DNA of 64,000 nt from CAVTBT01 sp963733065 (GTDB lineage: Bacteria > Actinomycetota > Thermoleophilia > Gaiellales > Gaiellaceae), in contig CAVTBT010000007.1 of assembly GCA_963733065.1 (NCBI GenBank), positions 1 through 64,000 on the forward strand, given 5' to 3'. The notes beneath the pieces were generated by a model that saw only the letters and a program-made list of their open reading frames with translations, was not told where the DNA came from and ran no database searches. The translations under genes and the position numbers were made by a program. Shown here one piece after another: positions 44,450-55,201 of the stretch. Position 1 is the stretch's first letter. Each line of letters begins with the position of its first letter.

Positions 44450-46104
44450 GGGGGAGAAAAACGAGCCGCGAGGCGGCTGCACTCGCGCGGGACTACGAGC
44501 TTCACCTGGCCGAGGAGGTTGCCTCCGGCCGGCTCTCCCGGGCCGAGCTGCTGCGGCGCGCCGCCGTGGTGGGGCTCTCCGCTTCGACCGTGCAGATGCT
44601 CGCGGCGGCCGTGCGGCGGTGACGGCGCCGACGAGGCCGTAGGCCGGCCGCGCCGCGGTGGGACGCTCGTATTCGGCACGCCCGTCTCGGGACGCGAGCC
44701 CGAGCCGTGGTTTGCAATCGACACCGGGGGCGTCGTCACGGCCCAGCTCGCTTGCGAGTACCTCTGCCGTCCCGGGCAGGACAACGTGCTCCGGCCCACG
44801 CTTGCCAAGTCGTGGCGCCCGGGGGCGACGACGAAGGAGTGGACGTTCGACCTTCGCCCCGGCGTGCGCTTCCACGACGGCTCGCTGCTCACCGCGGACG
44901 ACGTCGTGGCCACGTTCGACGTCATCGCGGATCCCGAAGCGGGGGTCGTCGGCTCTGTCCGCCTTCGGCGGCGTTCTCTCGCCCGGCGGGGTCGAGAAGG
45001 TCGGGGAGCACCGAGGTCCGCTTCCACCTCGACAGGCCGTACGCGGACTTCCCGTACCTCGTCTCGAACTACACGTACAGCGCCGTGATCCTGCCTCGGA
45101 CGTACGAACCAGGGACGTTCGCGCAGGGCGGCGTCGGGACTGGCCCGTTCGTCCTGCGCGAGCACGTGCCGAACGAGCAGGCGCGCTACGTCCGCAACGC
45201 CCGCTACTGGCGCCGGGGGCTTCCGTACCTCGAGGGCGTGACCCTCCGCTACTACGCCGACTACGCGGCCATCGTCCTCGCGCTGCAGTCGGGGGAGGCA
45301 GACGTGACGCTCGAGGCGCGGTATCAGGGCTCGCAGGCGCTGTTCGAAAACTCGCGCATCCGGATGCAGCGGGAGCCGTCCAGCGCGTACCGCGCGCTTC
45401 ACCTCCGCGTCGATCGGCCGCCACTCGACTCGCCGCTCGTCCGCCGCGCGATTGCGCTCTCGCTCGACCGGCCGGCGCTGCTCCAGGGGCTCTACAACGG
45501 GCGCGCGGACATCGGCAACGACCACGCGTTCGCGCCCGTCTATCCGACACATCCGGAGACGCCCGCGCAGCGGCGGCAGGATCACGCCGAGGCGCGCCGC
45601 CTGCTCGAGCAGGCCGGCCATCCTCGAGGCATCGCCCTCACGCTCACCATCGAGCAGTTCGAGGACGTGCCGCAATACGGCATCTTCGCCAAGGAGATGT
45701 GCAAGCCGGCCGGGATCGACCTGAGCTTGGAGATCCTCTCCCAGACCGAGTACTACGGGTCGGGTGACAATCAGCCGTGGCTGCGCGTGCCGGCGGGAAT
45801 CACCGACTGGGCGTCGCGTGGAACAGCCAGCCAGACGATCGGACCGGCGTATCGGTGCGGCGCGGTCTGGAACTCGGCCCACTGGTGCGACGAGCGGTTC
45901 GAGCGGCTGATGCGCGACTTCGACGGTGAGCTCGACATTCAGCGTCGCAGGCGGCTCGCAGCCGACGCCGCTCAGATCCAGCACGACGCGGTGCCGGCCG
46001 TGATCGCCTACTGGATCGACGACTTGCGCGCCTCGCGTGTCGACGTCGGCGGCCTCGCCACGGGCCCGCGTCCCGACATGGCGACGATGTGGCGCGCGGC
46101 GTGA
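44440..46104 (+). pseudogene. Family 5 peptide-type ABC substrate-binding protein with about three frameshifts
   Basis: Reads as one protein only if the frame changes near 44612, 44955 and 45003. It opens at GTG 44440 inside the kinase end with a helical leader (LSRAELLRRAAVVGLSASTV), continues as GGTLVFGTPVSGREPEPWF, TTKEWTFDLRPGVRFHDGS, then SAFGGVLSPGGVEKVG, then VRFHLDRPYADFPYLVSNY and on to the end at 46104 (QGSQALFENSRIRMQREPSS, IEQFEDVPQYGIF). The conserved pieces on either side of each shift match the family well. It would bind peptides or related compounds for the transporter that follows. Confidence 0.78.
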
Positions 46105-47084
46105 CCGAGCCGAGAGCGGATGCCCGGCGGTCGTCGGCTCTTCCGCGCGTCATCCTCCGCCGGCTCGGCCTCGCGCTCCTGACGCTGCTGCTCGTCTCGA
46201 TGATGGTGTTCGCGACGGTCCAGCTGTTGCCCGGCGACCTCGGTCGCACGATTCTCGGTCCGTACGCGAGCGAGGAGCAGGTGGCGGAGTTGAACGAGAG
46301 TCTCGGTGCGGACGATCCTGCCCCGGTTCGCTATGCGGACTGGCTCTCACGCTTCGTCCGCGGCGACTGGGGCACGTCGGCGACGTCTGGGCAGCCGGTG
46401 CGACCTCTCGTGATCGAGCGGCTCGGCAACTCGCTGCTCCTCGCCCTGTATGCGCTTGCGCTCGCAGTCCCGCTCGCCGTCGCGCTCGGCATGCTCGCGG
46501 CGCGCCGTCGGGGACGATCGGTCGACGCCGCCGTCTCCGCGAGCGCGGTGTCGCTGCTGGCGATGCCGGAGTTCGTCGTCGGCACGGTCCTCAGCATCGT
46601 CTTCGCCGTCGAGCTCGGCTGGTTTCCGGTGTCGGCGGCCGTTCCGGAGGGCGCCGTCTCGTTCTTCCACGAGCTCACCCTGCCTGCCGTCGTGCTCGCC
46701 CTCGTTCTCTTCGGCTCGCTCGTGCGCGTCGCACGCGCGGCCACGCTCTCGGCGCTCGACGCCGACTACACCCGGACGGCGACGCTCAAGGGCCTTCCCG
46801 ATCGCACAGTCCTCGCCCGGCATGTGCTGCCGAACGTCCTGCCACCGACGATCGCCGCGGTGGGGGCATACGTCGGCTATCTCGTCGGCGGCATCGTCGT
46901 CGTGGAGACGCTGTTCGCATATCCCGGCCTCGGCAAGCTGCTCCTCGACTCGGCTGCGGCGCACGACCTCGCCCCGCTCGAGGCATGCGTTCTTGTGACG
47001 GCTGTCGTCGTCATGGTTGCCAACCTCGCGGCAGACGGCGCCGCCACGGCACTCGACCCGCGCCTCCGCCGGGCGTCCGCCTGA
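46101..47084 (+). CDS. Dipeptide/oligopeptide ABC transporter permease, DppB-like
   Basis: A 327-residue permease: VILRRLGLALLTLLLVSMMV is the first helix, then PVRYADWLSRFVRGDWGTS, and the coupling loop YTRTATLKGLPDRTVLARHVLPN. GTG at 46101 overlaps the stop of the binding protein; the frame could start at 46089. It works with the second permease to form the membrane channel. Confidence 0.87.
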   Translation: MTEPRADARRSSALPRVILRRLGLALLTLLLVSMMVFATVQLLPGDLGRTILGPYASEEQVAELNESLGADDPAPVRYADWLSRFVRGDWGTSATSGQPVRPLVIERLGNSLLLALYALALAVPLAVALGMLAARRRGRSVDAAVSASAVSLLAMPEFVVGTVLSIVFAVELGWFPVSAAVPEGAVSFFHELTLPAVVLALVLFGSLVRVARAATLSALDADYTRTATLKGLPDRTVLARHVLPNVLPPTIAAVGAYVGYLVGGIVVVETLFAYPGLGKLLLDSAAAHDLAPLEACVLVTAVVVMVANLAADGAATALDPRLRRASA

Positions 47085-47986
47085 TGGCGGCTGAGCCGTG
47101 GCAGCCGGGTGGCGGCGACCGGTGGGCGGGTGGGGGTGGGGGCGCGGGCGCCCGTCCCTGGACGAGGCCGTCGTGGGCCGCGCGAAGCCTGCCGCGCTCG
47201 GCGGGATTCCTGGCGGGCGTTGCCGTGCTGGTGTTCTGGATCGTCGACGCGCTGGCGTGGCGCTCGCTCGTTCCGCACGACCCGCAGGCCGTCTTGCCCG
47301 CCCGGACGCTGGAGTCGCCGTCCGCCGACCACTGGTTCGGGACGGACGACCTGGGCCGCGACGTGTTTTCTCGCGTCCTCGCTGGGGCGTCCTCCGTGTT
47401 GACCGTCGCACCTGCCGCTGCACTGCTCGCGGTCGCAGCCGGCCTCGCCGTCGGCCTCGTCGCAGGCTACGCGGGAGGGAGGACCGACGAGGCGCTCATG
47501 CGCATAGTCGATGCGATGCTCGCGTTTCCGCTCGTCGTCGGCGCCGTCCTCGTGCTCGCCGTCACCGGCGTCTCCGAGTTGCACCTGATCATCGTCATCG
47601 CGGTGGTGCTCGCCCCGCTGACAGCGCGGACGATTCGCGCAGCGGTTCGCAGCGAGCGCGAGCGCGAGTACGTGGAGGCCGCGCGCCTTCGTGGCGAGTC
47701 GGGGCCTTACATCATGGTCGGCGAGATCTTGCCGAACATCTCCGCGCTCGTCGTCGCCGAGTTGACGGTCAGGCTCGCCGCGGCCATCTTCGCCGCTGCG
47801 ACGCTCTCCTTCCTTGGCCTCGGGATCCAGCAGCCATCGCCCGATTGGGGCCTCTCGGTCGCGCTCGGCAGGGTGTTTCTCCAGACTGCGCCCTGGATCG
47901 TCCTGTTCCCCGCGCTCGCGCTGGCGACGCTCGTGGTGGCGACGACCGTGGTCGCCGACGGGCTGCGTGCGAGGATCGAGCAGTGA
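47084..47986 (+). CDS. Dipeptide/oligopeptide ABC transporter permease, DppC-like
   Basis: A 300-residue permease. A glycine/proline-rich N-terminal tail of about 35 residues precedes the first helix. HWFGTDDLGRDVFSRVLAGA is the family signature; the coupling loop is EYVEAARLRGESGPYIMVGEILPN; SFLGLGIQQPSPDWG follows. The start overlaps the previous stop. Confidence 0.88.
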   Translation: MAAEPWQPGGGDRWAGGGGGAGARPWTRPSWAARSLPRSAGFLAGVAVLVFWIVDALAWRSLVPHDPQAVLPARTLESPSADHWFGTDDLGRDVFSRVLAGASSVLTVAPAAALLAVAAGLAVGLVAGYAGGRTDEALMRIVDAMLAFPLVVGAVLVLAVTGVSELHLIIVIAVVLAPLTARTIRAAVRSEREREYVEAARLRGESGPYIMVGEILPNISALVVAELTVRLAAAIFAAATLSFLGLGIQQPSPDWGLSVALGRVFLQTAPWIVLFPALALATLVVATTVVADGLRARIEQ

Positions 47987-50046
47987 CGGCCGCCCTCGAC
48001 CGGCCGGCCGCGGTCGACGTCCGCGGGTTGACCGTCTCGTACGCCCGGCGGGGTCGGCAGCTGCGCGCTCTCTCCGACGTGACGCTTCGAATCGAGCGCG
48101 GCGAGACGTACGGGCTGGTAGGAGAGTCCGGGTCGGGGAAGACGACGCTCGCGGTGACGCTGATGCGCCACTTGCCTCGCGCCGCACGGGTCGAAGGCGG
48201 GCGCCTGATGCTCGGCGGCGACGACCTGCTCGCCGCACCCGAGCGGACCTTGCGGCGGTGGCGTGGGCGCCGGATCGCGCTCGTGCCGCAGGCGGCAGGC
48301 AGCGCGCTCAACCCGTCGTTGCAGGTGGGCACCCAGATCGCGGAGGTCTACCGTGCTCACGGCGGTCTGCTTCCGGTCGAAGCGGCCGAAGCGTCGGCCC
48401 GGATGCTTGTCGAGGTGCGGGTCGGCGACCCCGCTCGGGTCCTCGGCCGCTACCCGCACGAGCTCTCCGCGGGACAGCAGCAACGTGTGCTGATCGCGAT
48501 GGCGCTGGCGGCCAACCCGGAAGTGCTGATCCTCGACGAGCCGACGACCGCGCTCGATGCGACCGTCGAGGCCGAGGTGCTCGACCTGATCGAGGCGCTC
48601 CAGGGCGAGATCGACGCAGCGATCCTGCTGATCAGCCACGACGTGCGGGTCGTCGCCACCCTTTGCGACCGAGTAGGGATGCTCTACGCCGGACGGTTGC
48701 TCGAGGAAGGGCCGGCGGAAGACGTCGTTCGCGCCCCCCGCCATCCGTACACGCTCGCGCTCCTCCGCTGCGTGCCGCGCCTCGACGCGGACGGCGCGCC
48801 CAAGCGTCTCGAGCCGATTCCGGGCCAGGCCCCCGACCTGGGTGCGGAGGTTCGAGGCTGTTCGTTCGCCGAGCGATGTCCGATCGTTCGAGCCCGCTGC
48901 TCCGAGGAGGCGCCGCCGGCGTACCCGGTCGCACCCGGCTGGACGAGCCGCTGCCACTATCACGCCGAGGTTCCGGCTATTCGCGGGAACACCCTGTCGG
49001 AGCAAAGCAAGCCGCCAGTACTCAACGGCGCGCCGCTGCTTCGCGTGGACGGCCTATCGAAGACGTACCGCGCCGGAGAGGCGCACATCGAGGCCGTTGC
49101 CGACGTGTCGTTCGAGCTCGGGCGCGGCGAGGTCCTCGGCCTCGTCGGCGAGTCGGGGAGCGGGAAGACGACGCTGGCACGCTGCATCGTCGGCCTCGCC
49201 CAGCCGTCGGCCGGCACGCTGGAGCTCGACGGGCTCGAGGTTCCGGGCCTCCTTCGCGAACGGCCGCGCCAGGTGCGGAGCACGGTGCAGATGGTGTTCC
49301 AGAACCCCGATGGCGCACTGAACCGCGCGGTGACGGTCGGCAGCATTCTCCAGCGCTCCTTGCGCCGCCGCGGCGGAGACGACGATCGAGGCGACGCAGG
49401 AGTTCACGACCTCGCGTCGCTCGTTCGCCTCTCGCCGAGCGATCTGAAGCTCCGCCCCGGGGCGCTCTCGGGTGGGATGAAGCAGCGCGCGGCGATCGCG
49501 CACGCCTTCGCGGGGTCGCCGCGGATCGTCATCTGTGACGAGCCCGTCTCCGACCTCGACCTGTCCGTGCAGGCGGCGATCCTGAACCTCGTTCGGGACC
49601 TCCGTGAGCGGGAGGGCGTCTCGTATCTCTTCATCTCGCACGACCTGGCGGTGGTGCGCTACGTCGCAGACCGGATCGGGGTGATGTACCTCGGCTCGCT
49701 CGTCGAGCTCGGCCCAGCGGAGACGCTCTTCGCCCCCCCGCATCACCCGTACACGGAGGCGCTGGTCTCCGCCATGCCTACCTTGCCCACCGACGAACAG
49801 CGGCCGCGCATCACGCTCTACGGTCCGTTGCCGAGCGCGAGCCGACGACCGACGGGCTGCCGGTTCCATCCTCGATGCCCCCGGTATCTCGGCGACGTCT
49901 GCCGCACGGTCGAGCCGCCCTGGCAGGACGACGGTCGCGGTCATCGCTACCAATGCCACATCGTCCCTCGTGACCTCGTCGGTCTGCAGCGCGCAGACCG
50001 CCTGGCCGGCCGTCCGCCGGTTCGCGCGGAGAGCGTGCAGCCTTGA
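47983..50046 (+). CDS. Fused dual ABC ATPase of a dipeptide transporter (DppD-DppF-like)
   Basis: A 687-residue protein with two complete ATPase domains in one chain. The first (about 10-330) has GLVGESGSGKTTLAVTLMRH, LSAGQQQRVLIAMALA and LILDEPTTALDAT, ending in the oligopeptide-type cysteine cluster CSFAERCP...C. The second (about 350-680) has GLVGESGSGKTTLARCIVG, LSGGMKQRAAIAHAF and VICDEPVSDLDLS, ending in CRFHPRCP. In many transporters these are two genes; here there is no stop or start between them. GTG at 47983 overlaps the permease stop. All Walker and signature motifs are intact. Confidence 0.9.
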   Translation: MTAALDRPAAVDVRGLTVSYARRGRQLRALSDVTLRIERGETYGLVGESGSGKTTLAVTLMRHLPRAARVEGGRLMLGGDDLLAAPERTLRRWRGRRIALVPQAAGSALNPSLQVGTQIAEVYRAHGGLLPVEAAEASARMLVEVRVGDPARVLGRYPHELSAGQQQRVLIAMALAANPEVLILDEPTTALDATVEAEVLDLIEALQGEIDAAILLISHDVRVVATLCDRVGMLYAGRLLEEGPAEDVVRAPRHPYTLALLRCVPRLDADGAPKRLEPIPGQAPDLGAEVRGCSFAERCPIVRARCSEEAPPAYPVAPGWTSRCHYHAEVPAIRGNTLSEQSKPPVLNGAPLLRVDGLSKTYRAGEAHIEAVADVSFELGRGEVLGLVGESGSGKTTLARCIVGLAQPSAGTLELDGLEVPGLLRERPRQVRSTVQMVFQNPDGALNRAVTVGSILQRSLRRRGGDDDRGDAGVHDLASLVRLSPSDLKLRPGALSGGMKQRAAIAHAFAGSPRIVICDEPVSDLDLSVQAAILNLVRDLREREGVSYLFISHDLAVVRYVADRIGVMYLGSLVELGPAETLFAPPHHPYTEALVSAMPTLPTDEQRPRITLYGPLPSASRRPTGCRFHPRCPRYLGDVCRTVEPPWQDDGRGHRYQCHIVPRDLVGLQRADRLAGRPPVRAESVQP

Positions 50047-50137
50047 CGGCGGCGTCGGGTGCATCACGAAGCGGGCTGGCCCCCTTGGCACCGCGGGCGG
50101 CGTCGATGTCGACGCCTGTCCCTATGTCGCCGATTGG

Positions 50138-50568
50138 TTACCGGTGAGGAACGACAGCGGGGTCGGATCCAGCCACTAGCGGCCCAGCGCGTGGCGCGCT
50201 GAGTGCGGCGAGAATCGCGGCGGCGAGCAGGAGCTGCAGGCTTGCCGGGAAGGGACCCGAGCGATGCCAGCCGTGGTCGTGGAAGAGTTTCCTTCCGCGC
50301 GGGCGCAGGAGCGGAAGGACGTGCTCGAGGTCGGGCGCGGAGCTCGCTGCGGCGCCAAGTGTCGCCGGATCGAGCGGGCCTCGTCGCGCGGCGAGGAGGA
50401 GTAGGCCTGCGATACCGCTGCCGATCTCGAAGCGGCGCGATGGAAGTCTCGGTGCGGTAGGCGGTCGCCCGCGACGTGGAGAAGCGGGCCCAGAAGGAGT
50501 GCCGCGAGCCGCGAGCCGCTGGCGGCGCCGGCCGCAGCTCCTGTCGCGACGTGGAGGGCAACTATCAC
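50138..50568 (-). pseudogene. Small membrane protein (YdjM/DUF457-like metal-dependent hydrolase type), one frameshift
   Basis: The ATG at 50568 starts HVATGAAAGAASGSRLAALL then LLHVAGDRLPHRDF. At about 50435-50441 the frame must change to continue as RRFEIGSGIAGLLLLAARRG, SSAPDLEHVLPLLRPRG, FHDHGWHRSGPFPASLQLLL and a stop at 50138. The Pro-Asp-x-Asp/Glu-His pattern (APDLEHVLP) and repeated His residues resemble membrane-bound DUF457/YdjM relatives. It is convergent with the fused ATPase gene. Confidence 0.6.
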
Positions 50569-50762
50569 GGCGGCCTACCGCAGCACGGGCAGAACCAGCG
50601 CCTTCGCGTCACCGCGAGAGAGTAGGCATTTGACTGGGCGAATGTTCACGAGTATCAGCCGATGGTGTAGGGGTAGCTCGCTCCTTCAGGCAGATGAGTT
50701 TTCGCCGGCCGTCCGGTCGTACCGGCATGAAGACAGTCGACGCGCGGTAGGGGAGGAACACG

Positions 50763-51635
50763 ATGAGTGAGCCCAAGGCACGGACTGTGAACGTTCCGGG
50801 CGCGGTCCTTCACTTCGATATTCGGGAGGCCGAGGGTGGAAGCGGCGAGTCGAAGCTCCTGATGATCGGGCTGCCGATGGCAGCCGACGGCTTTGTCACC
50901 CTCGCCGGGCTCTTCCCGGACCGGACGGTCGTGACCTACGACCCGCGCGGGGTGGGGCGGAGCGAGCGGACCGACGATGCCAACGAGTCGAATCCCGTGC
51001 AGCACGCGGAGGATCTGCACCGGCTGATCTCCGCGCTCGGCGTCGAGCCGGTGGAGATCTTCGGCAGCAGCGGCGGAGCTGTGGTGGGTCTCGAGCTCGC
51101 ATCCCGGCACCCGGAGCAGGTGCGGACCCTCGTCGCGCACGAGCCGCCGTCGGCGCCCGTGTTGCCGGACCGCGAGGAGGCGCTCGCAGCGACGACAGAC
51201 ATCCGCGCGACGTACGAACGCGACGGCTTCGGCGCTGCGATGGGCAAGTTCCTCGCGCTCACCATGCTGAAGGGGCCGATCCCGGCCGACTTCCCCCAGC
51301 GGCCGCCAGTGGATCCGGCGATGTTCGGGCTACCGGCCGAGGACGACGGTCGGCGCGACGACCCGCTCCTCGGACAGAACATCGTCGGCACGACGCACCA
51401 CGAGCTCGACTTCGACGCGCTGCGCGCGGCGTCGACGCAGATCGTGATCGGCGTCGGCGCCGAATCCGAGGGTGAAATGGCCAATCGGGCGGCGCACGCG
51501 GTCGCGGAGCGACTCGGCGTCGAGGCGGTGGCCTTCCCGAGCCACCACGGCGGCTTCCTCGGCGGCGAGTCCGGCTGGAAGGGCGAGCCCGAGGCGTTCG
51601 CGGTCACGTTGCGTGAGGTGCTCGCCGAGGGGTAG
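50763..51635 (+). CDS. Alpha/beta hydrolase
   Basis: A 290-residue alpha/beta-fold hydrolase. VTYDPRGVGRSERTDD is the oxyanion-side loop, the nucleophile serine is in EIFGSSGGAVVGLELA, and the histidine is in FPSHHGGFLGGES. The acidic residue is probably in the GVGAESEG strand. Relatives are esterases or C-C hydrolases, and some confer resistance to small electrophiles. GGGGAGGAAC precedes the ATG at 50763. It has its own upstream gap of about 195 bases and no clear operon partner. Confidence 0.83.
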   Translation: MSEPKARTVNVPGAVLHFDIREAEGGSGESKLLMIGLPMAADGFVTLAGLFPDRTVVTYDPRGVGRSERTDDANESNPVQHAEDLHRLISALGVEPVEIFGSSGGAVVGLELASRHPEQVRTLVAHEPPSAPVLPDREEALAATTDIRATYERDGFGAAMGKFLALTMLKGPIPADFPQRPPVDPAMFGLPAEDDGRRDDPLLGQNIVGTTHHELDFDALRAASTQIVIGVGAESEGEMANRAAHAVAERLGVEAVAFPSHHGGFLGGESGWKGEPEAFAVTLREVLAEG

Positions 51636-51851
51636 GCGAACGAGGCCGAGCGCATGATCAAGGCGAACGGCGTCGAGAAGCATCGAGGCGCAATGGCCCT
51701 CCGCGTTATTCCGGAGCTAGCTCGCCCCAGGCTCCGCAAATGCGTCCCTCATAGAGACCGAGCTTCGCCAGGAAAAGAGAGACCACCTGGTACGTGACCA
51801 GACGCGCCGTGTCGAGTTGGCAGCCTGACATGCCGCGATACTGAAAATGTC

Positions 51852-54800
51852 TTGCAGCTCGCCGAGGATGGTTCGCTTCAGCTCTCGCCGTCTGATCTGG
51901 CGAACTACCTCGCCTGCGCGCATCTTGCTTCGCTCGAAGTCGGGCACGCGCGACGCGAGATCGACAGGCCGCTTGTCGACAACGCGCAGGGTGAGCTCAT
52001 CCGGCGGAAGGGCGACGAGCACGAAGACGCTTACCTCGCAGAGCTGAAGCGGCAGGGCAAGAGTGTCGCTCGAGCTGCCGCGTGACGCGGACTTCGCCGT
52101 CAACGCCGCCGTCACCGAGCAGGCGATCCACGAACGGAGACACGACGTCATCTACCAGGCCTGCCTCGCATCCGACGGCTGGCGCGGGTACGCGGACTTC
52201 CTCGAGCGGCAGGCGAGACGGCACTCTACGAGGCCGTCGACACCAAGCTCGCGCGGCACGCGAAGCCCGCTGCGGTGCTGCAGCTCTGCTTCTACTCGCA
52301 GGAGCTCGGGCGCATCCAGGGGCGGATGCCGGAGCGGATGCACGTCGTGCTCGGCACGGGCGCGCGCGAGAGCTTCCGGCTCGCCGACTTCGAGGCCTAC
52401 TACCGGCGCGTCCGGGCGCGCTTCCTCGACTTCCTCGCGCGCGAGCCCGAGACCTACCCCTGGCCCGTCTCGCACTGCTCGATCTGCGACTTCCTGCCCC
52501 GCTGCACGGAGCAGTGGGAGCGCGACGACCATCTGACGCGCGTCGCGTTCATCCGCCGCGAGCAGATCGGGCGGCTCGAGCCTCGCGGGCATCACGACGC
52601 TCGAGCAGCTCGGCGACGTGCCCGCCGGCACCAACATCGACGCGCATCGCGCCGCCGACCTTCGAGGCGCTGCGCCACCAGGCCTCGCTACAGCTCGAGC
52701 ACCGCCGCACCGGGCTGCACCGCTACGAGCTGCTCGCCGCCCGAGCCGGAGCGCGGCCTCGGCCTCCTCCCGGCGCCCTCGCAGGGCGACCTCTTCCTCG
52801 ACTTCGAGGGCGACCCGTTCTTCACCGCCGGGCGCGGGCTCGAGTACCTGACCGGGCTCATGGACACGCGACGGCGCCTTCACGGCCATCTGGGCACACG
52901 GCTTCGACGAGGAGAAGCGTCGCGCTCGAGCAGCTCATCGACCTCCTCCACGAGCGCCTCGCCGCCGACCCCGGCCTGCACGTCTACCACTACGCGCCCT
53001 ACGAGCTGACCGCGCTCACGCCGCCTCGTCGCGCAGTACGCGACGCGCGAGGACGAGCTCGACGAGCTGCTCCGCCGCGAGGTCTTCGTCGACCTCTACG
53101 CGGTCGTGCGCCAGGCGCTCCGCCACTCGCACCGCGAGCTACTCGATCAAGCGCGTGCGGGAGTTCTTCATGACCCCCGAGACCGACCTCGCGGGCGGCG
53201 ACGCGATCGTCGACTACGAACGCTGGCTCGAGACCGCGACGACGCGCTGCTCGAGGCGATCGAGCGCTACAACGAGGAGGACTGTCTCTCGACGCTCCGG
53301 CTGCGCGACTGGCTGCGTCGAGCGCAAGGCCGAGGCGGAGGAGCGCTTCGGCACGGCGATCCCGTGGCGCGAGCCGCCCGAGCGGCGCGCGCCGACCGAG
53401 GAGGCGGAGGCCGAGCGGAGCGCGCGCGAGGTGGTGCGCGACCGGCTGCTCGCGGCCGGCGACCCGGCGCTCGAGCTGCTCGGGCACCTGCTCGAGTACC
53501 ACCGCCGCGAGGCGCGGCCCGCGTGGCGCACGTTCTTCGCGCGGCTGGAGCGGACGGCCGAGCAGCTGCTCGACGACTCCGAGGCGATCGGCCTCCTCTC
53601 ACCGGACGGGACGGCCGTCGAGGTCGGCGGCCGCTCGACGTCCGTCGACCACGGCTTCACGTTCCCGGCGCAGCAGCACAAGCTCGCGCCCGGCGACGGC
53701 GTCCACGACCCGCGCACGGGGAAAGCTGCAGGCACGATCGTCGCGCTCGACGATGCGGCCGGCACGCTGACGCTGCGGCGCGGGCCGATCCTCGAGGACG
53801 TGCCGCTACCGGAGGCGATCGTCCCCGGCGGCGCCGATGGCCACGAAGCCGCAGCAGGCGGCGCTCGTCGCGGCTCGCGCAGCGACCTCTTCCGCTACCC
53901 GCACCTCGAGCGGCTGCTGCGCCGCGAGCCGCCGCTCGGCGGCGCCCGCGTGCAGCGCGAGACGCTCGACGAGATGCAGGCCCTGACCCGCGAGGTCGAG
54001 GGCAGCTACCTCTTCGTGCAGGGGCCGCCCGGCTCGGGCAAGACCTGGACGGGCGCGCGGCTCATCGCCGGCCTGCTTGCGGCGGGCAAGCGCGTCGGCG
54101 TCTCCTCGACGAGCCACAAGGCGATCCACAACCTGCTGCGCGAGGTCGAGGCGGTCGCGCCGGCGGGCTTCCGGGGGCTCAAGCGGAAGACGGGCAGCAA
54201 CCCGGAGTCGGTCTACGACGGCGCGTGGATCGAGAGCGCGGGGGAGGCCGACTTCGCCGATCCCGAGGTGCAGCTCGTCGCGGGCACGGCGTGGCTCTTC
54301 TGCACGGCCCGAGCTCGATCAGACGCTCGACTACCTCTTCGTCGACGAGGCCGGGCAGGTGTCGCTCGCCGACGCGCTCGCGCTCGGGACGTGCCGCGCG
54401 CACCCTCGTCCTGCTCGGCGACCCGGTGCAGCTCGCGCAGGTGACGCAGGCGATCCATCCGGTCGGCGCCGGCCGCTCAGTCCTCGAGCACCTGCTCGGC
54501 GAGCACGCGACCGTTCCCGAGGACATGGGCCTCTTCCTCGACCGCTCGTGGCGCATGCACCCGGACGTCTGCCGCTACGTCTCGACGGCGTTCTACGAGG
54601 GGCGGCTCGAGTCGGCGGCGCCCGAGCGCCCGTGCTCTCGCCGGCACCGGCGTCCGCTGGCTCCCGGTCGAGCACGAGGGCAACCGGACCTCGTCGGAGG
54701 AGGAGGCGGAGGCGATCGCCGCCGAGATCGCAGCACGACGGCCTCACACCGGCGGACGTCATCGTCGTCGCGCCCTACAACGCGCAGGTGCGGCTGCTCG

Positions 54801-55099
54801 CCGAGCGGCTGCCGGGCATCCGCGTCGGCACCGTCGACAAGTTCCAGGGGCAGGAGGCACCGGTCGTCTTCTTCTCGATGGCGACCTCGAGCGGGCGGGA
54901 CGCGCCGCGCGGCATCGACTTCCTCATGTCGCGGAACCGGCTGAACGTGGCCGTCTCGCGGGCGCAGTGTCTCGCGTACCTCGTCTGCTCACCGCGGCTG
55001 CTCGAGGTCGACGCGCGGACGATCGAGCACATGCGCCTCGCGAACGCGCTCTGCCGCTTCGTCGAGCTGGCGGAAGACCAGGCGGCCGTGGCCCATTAG
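51852..55099 (+). pseudogene. RecB-like (TM0106-family) nuclease fused to a DEDD-type domain and superfamily 1 helicase, broken by many frameshifts
   Basis: Conserved pieces follow in order but hop between frames at least eight times. The N-terminal nuclease has an iron-sulfur-type cysteine (LANYLACAHL), DVIYQACLASDGWRGYADFL, the PD-(D/E)xK-type YEAVDTKLAR and the cysteine cluster HCSICDFLPRC. A DEDD/RNase H-like motif follows, LFLDFEGDPFFTAGRGLEYL. The helicase has VQGPPGSGKTWTGARLIAGL, YLFVDEAGQVSLADAL and, near the end, VDKFQGQEAPVVFFSMATSS and MSRNRLNVAVSRA. The whole would be about 1,080 residues. The start is a TTG at 51852. The intact motifs argue the shifts are recent or technical. 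Role: DNA end processing or repair by family. Confidence 0.8.
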
Positions 55100-55201
55100 G
55101 CGTCTGGCGACCGCCACGGCGATTCGGCAGGCTCGCGGGGGCGTCGACTCGGAGCGGCTGGCGAAGATGCAGGCTGAGCTAGCTGCGAGGCGCAAGACCG
55201 C

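Noticed and set aside
43013..45550. An 845-codon minus-strand frame
   Set aside because: Antisense to the kinase and binding protein. Those genes have real motifs; this frame is Arg/Ala-rich without any.
51640..51850. A 40-residue minus-strand frame (MSGCQLDTARLVTYQ start) as a small gene
   Set aside because: Its sense is unclear, no ribosome site was confirmed and no family was recognised; it may be the tail of a cut gene.
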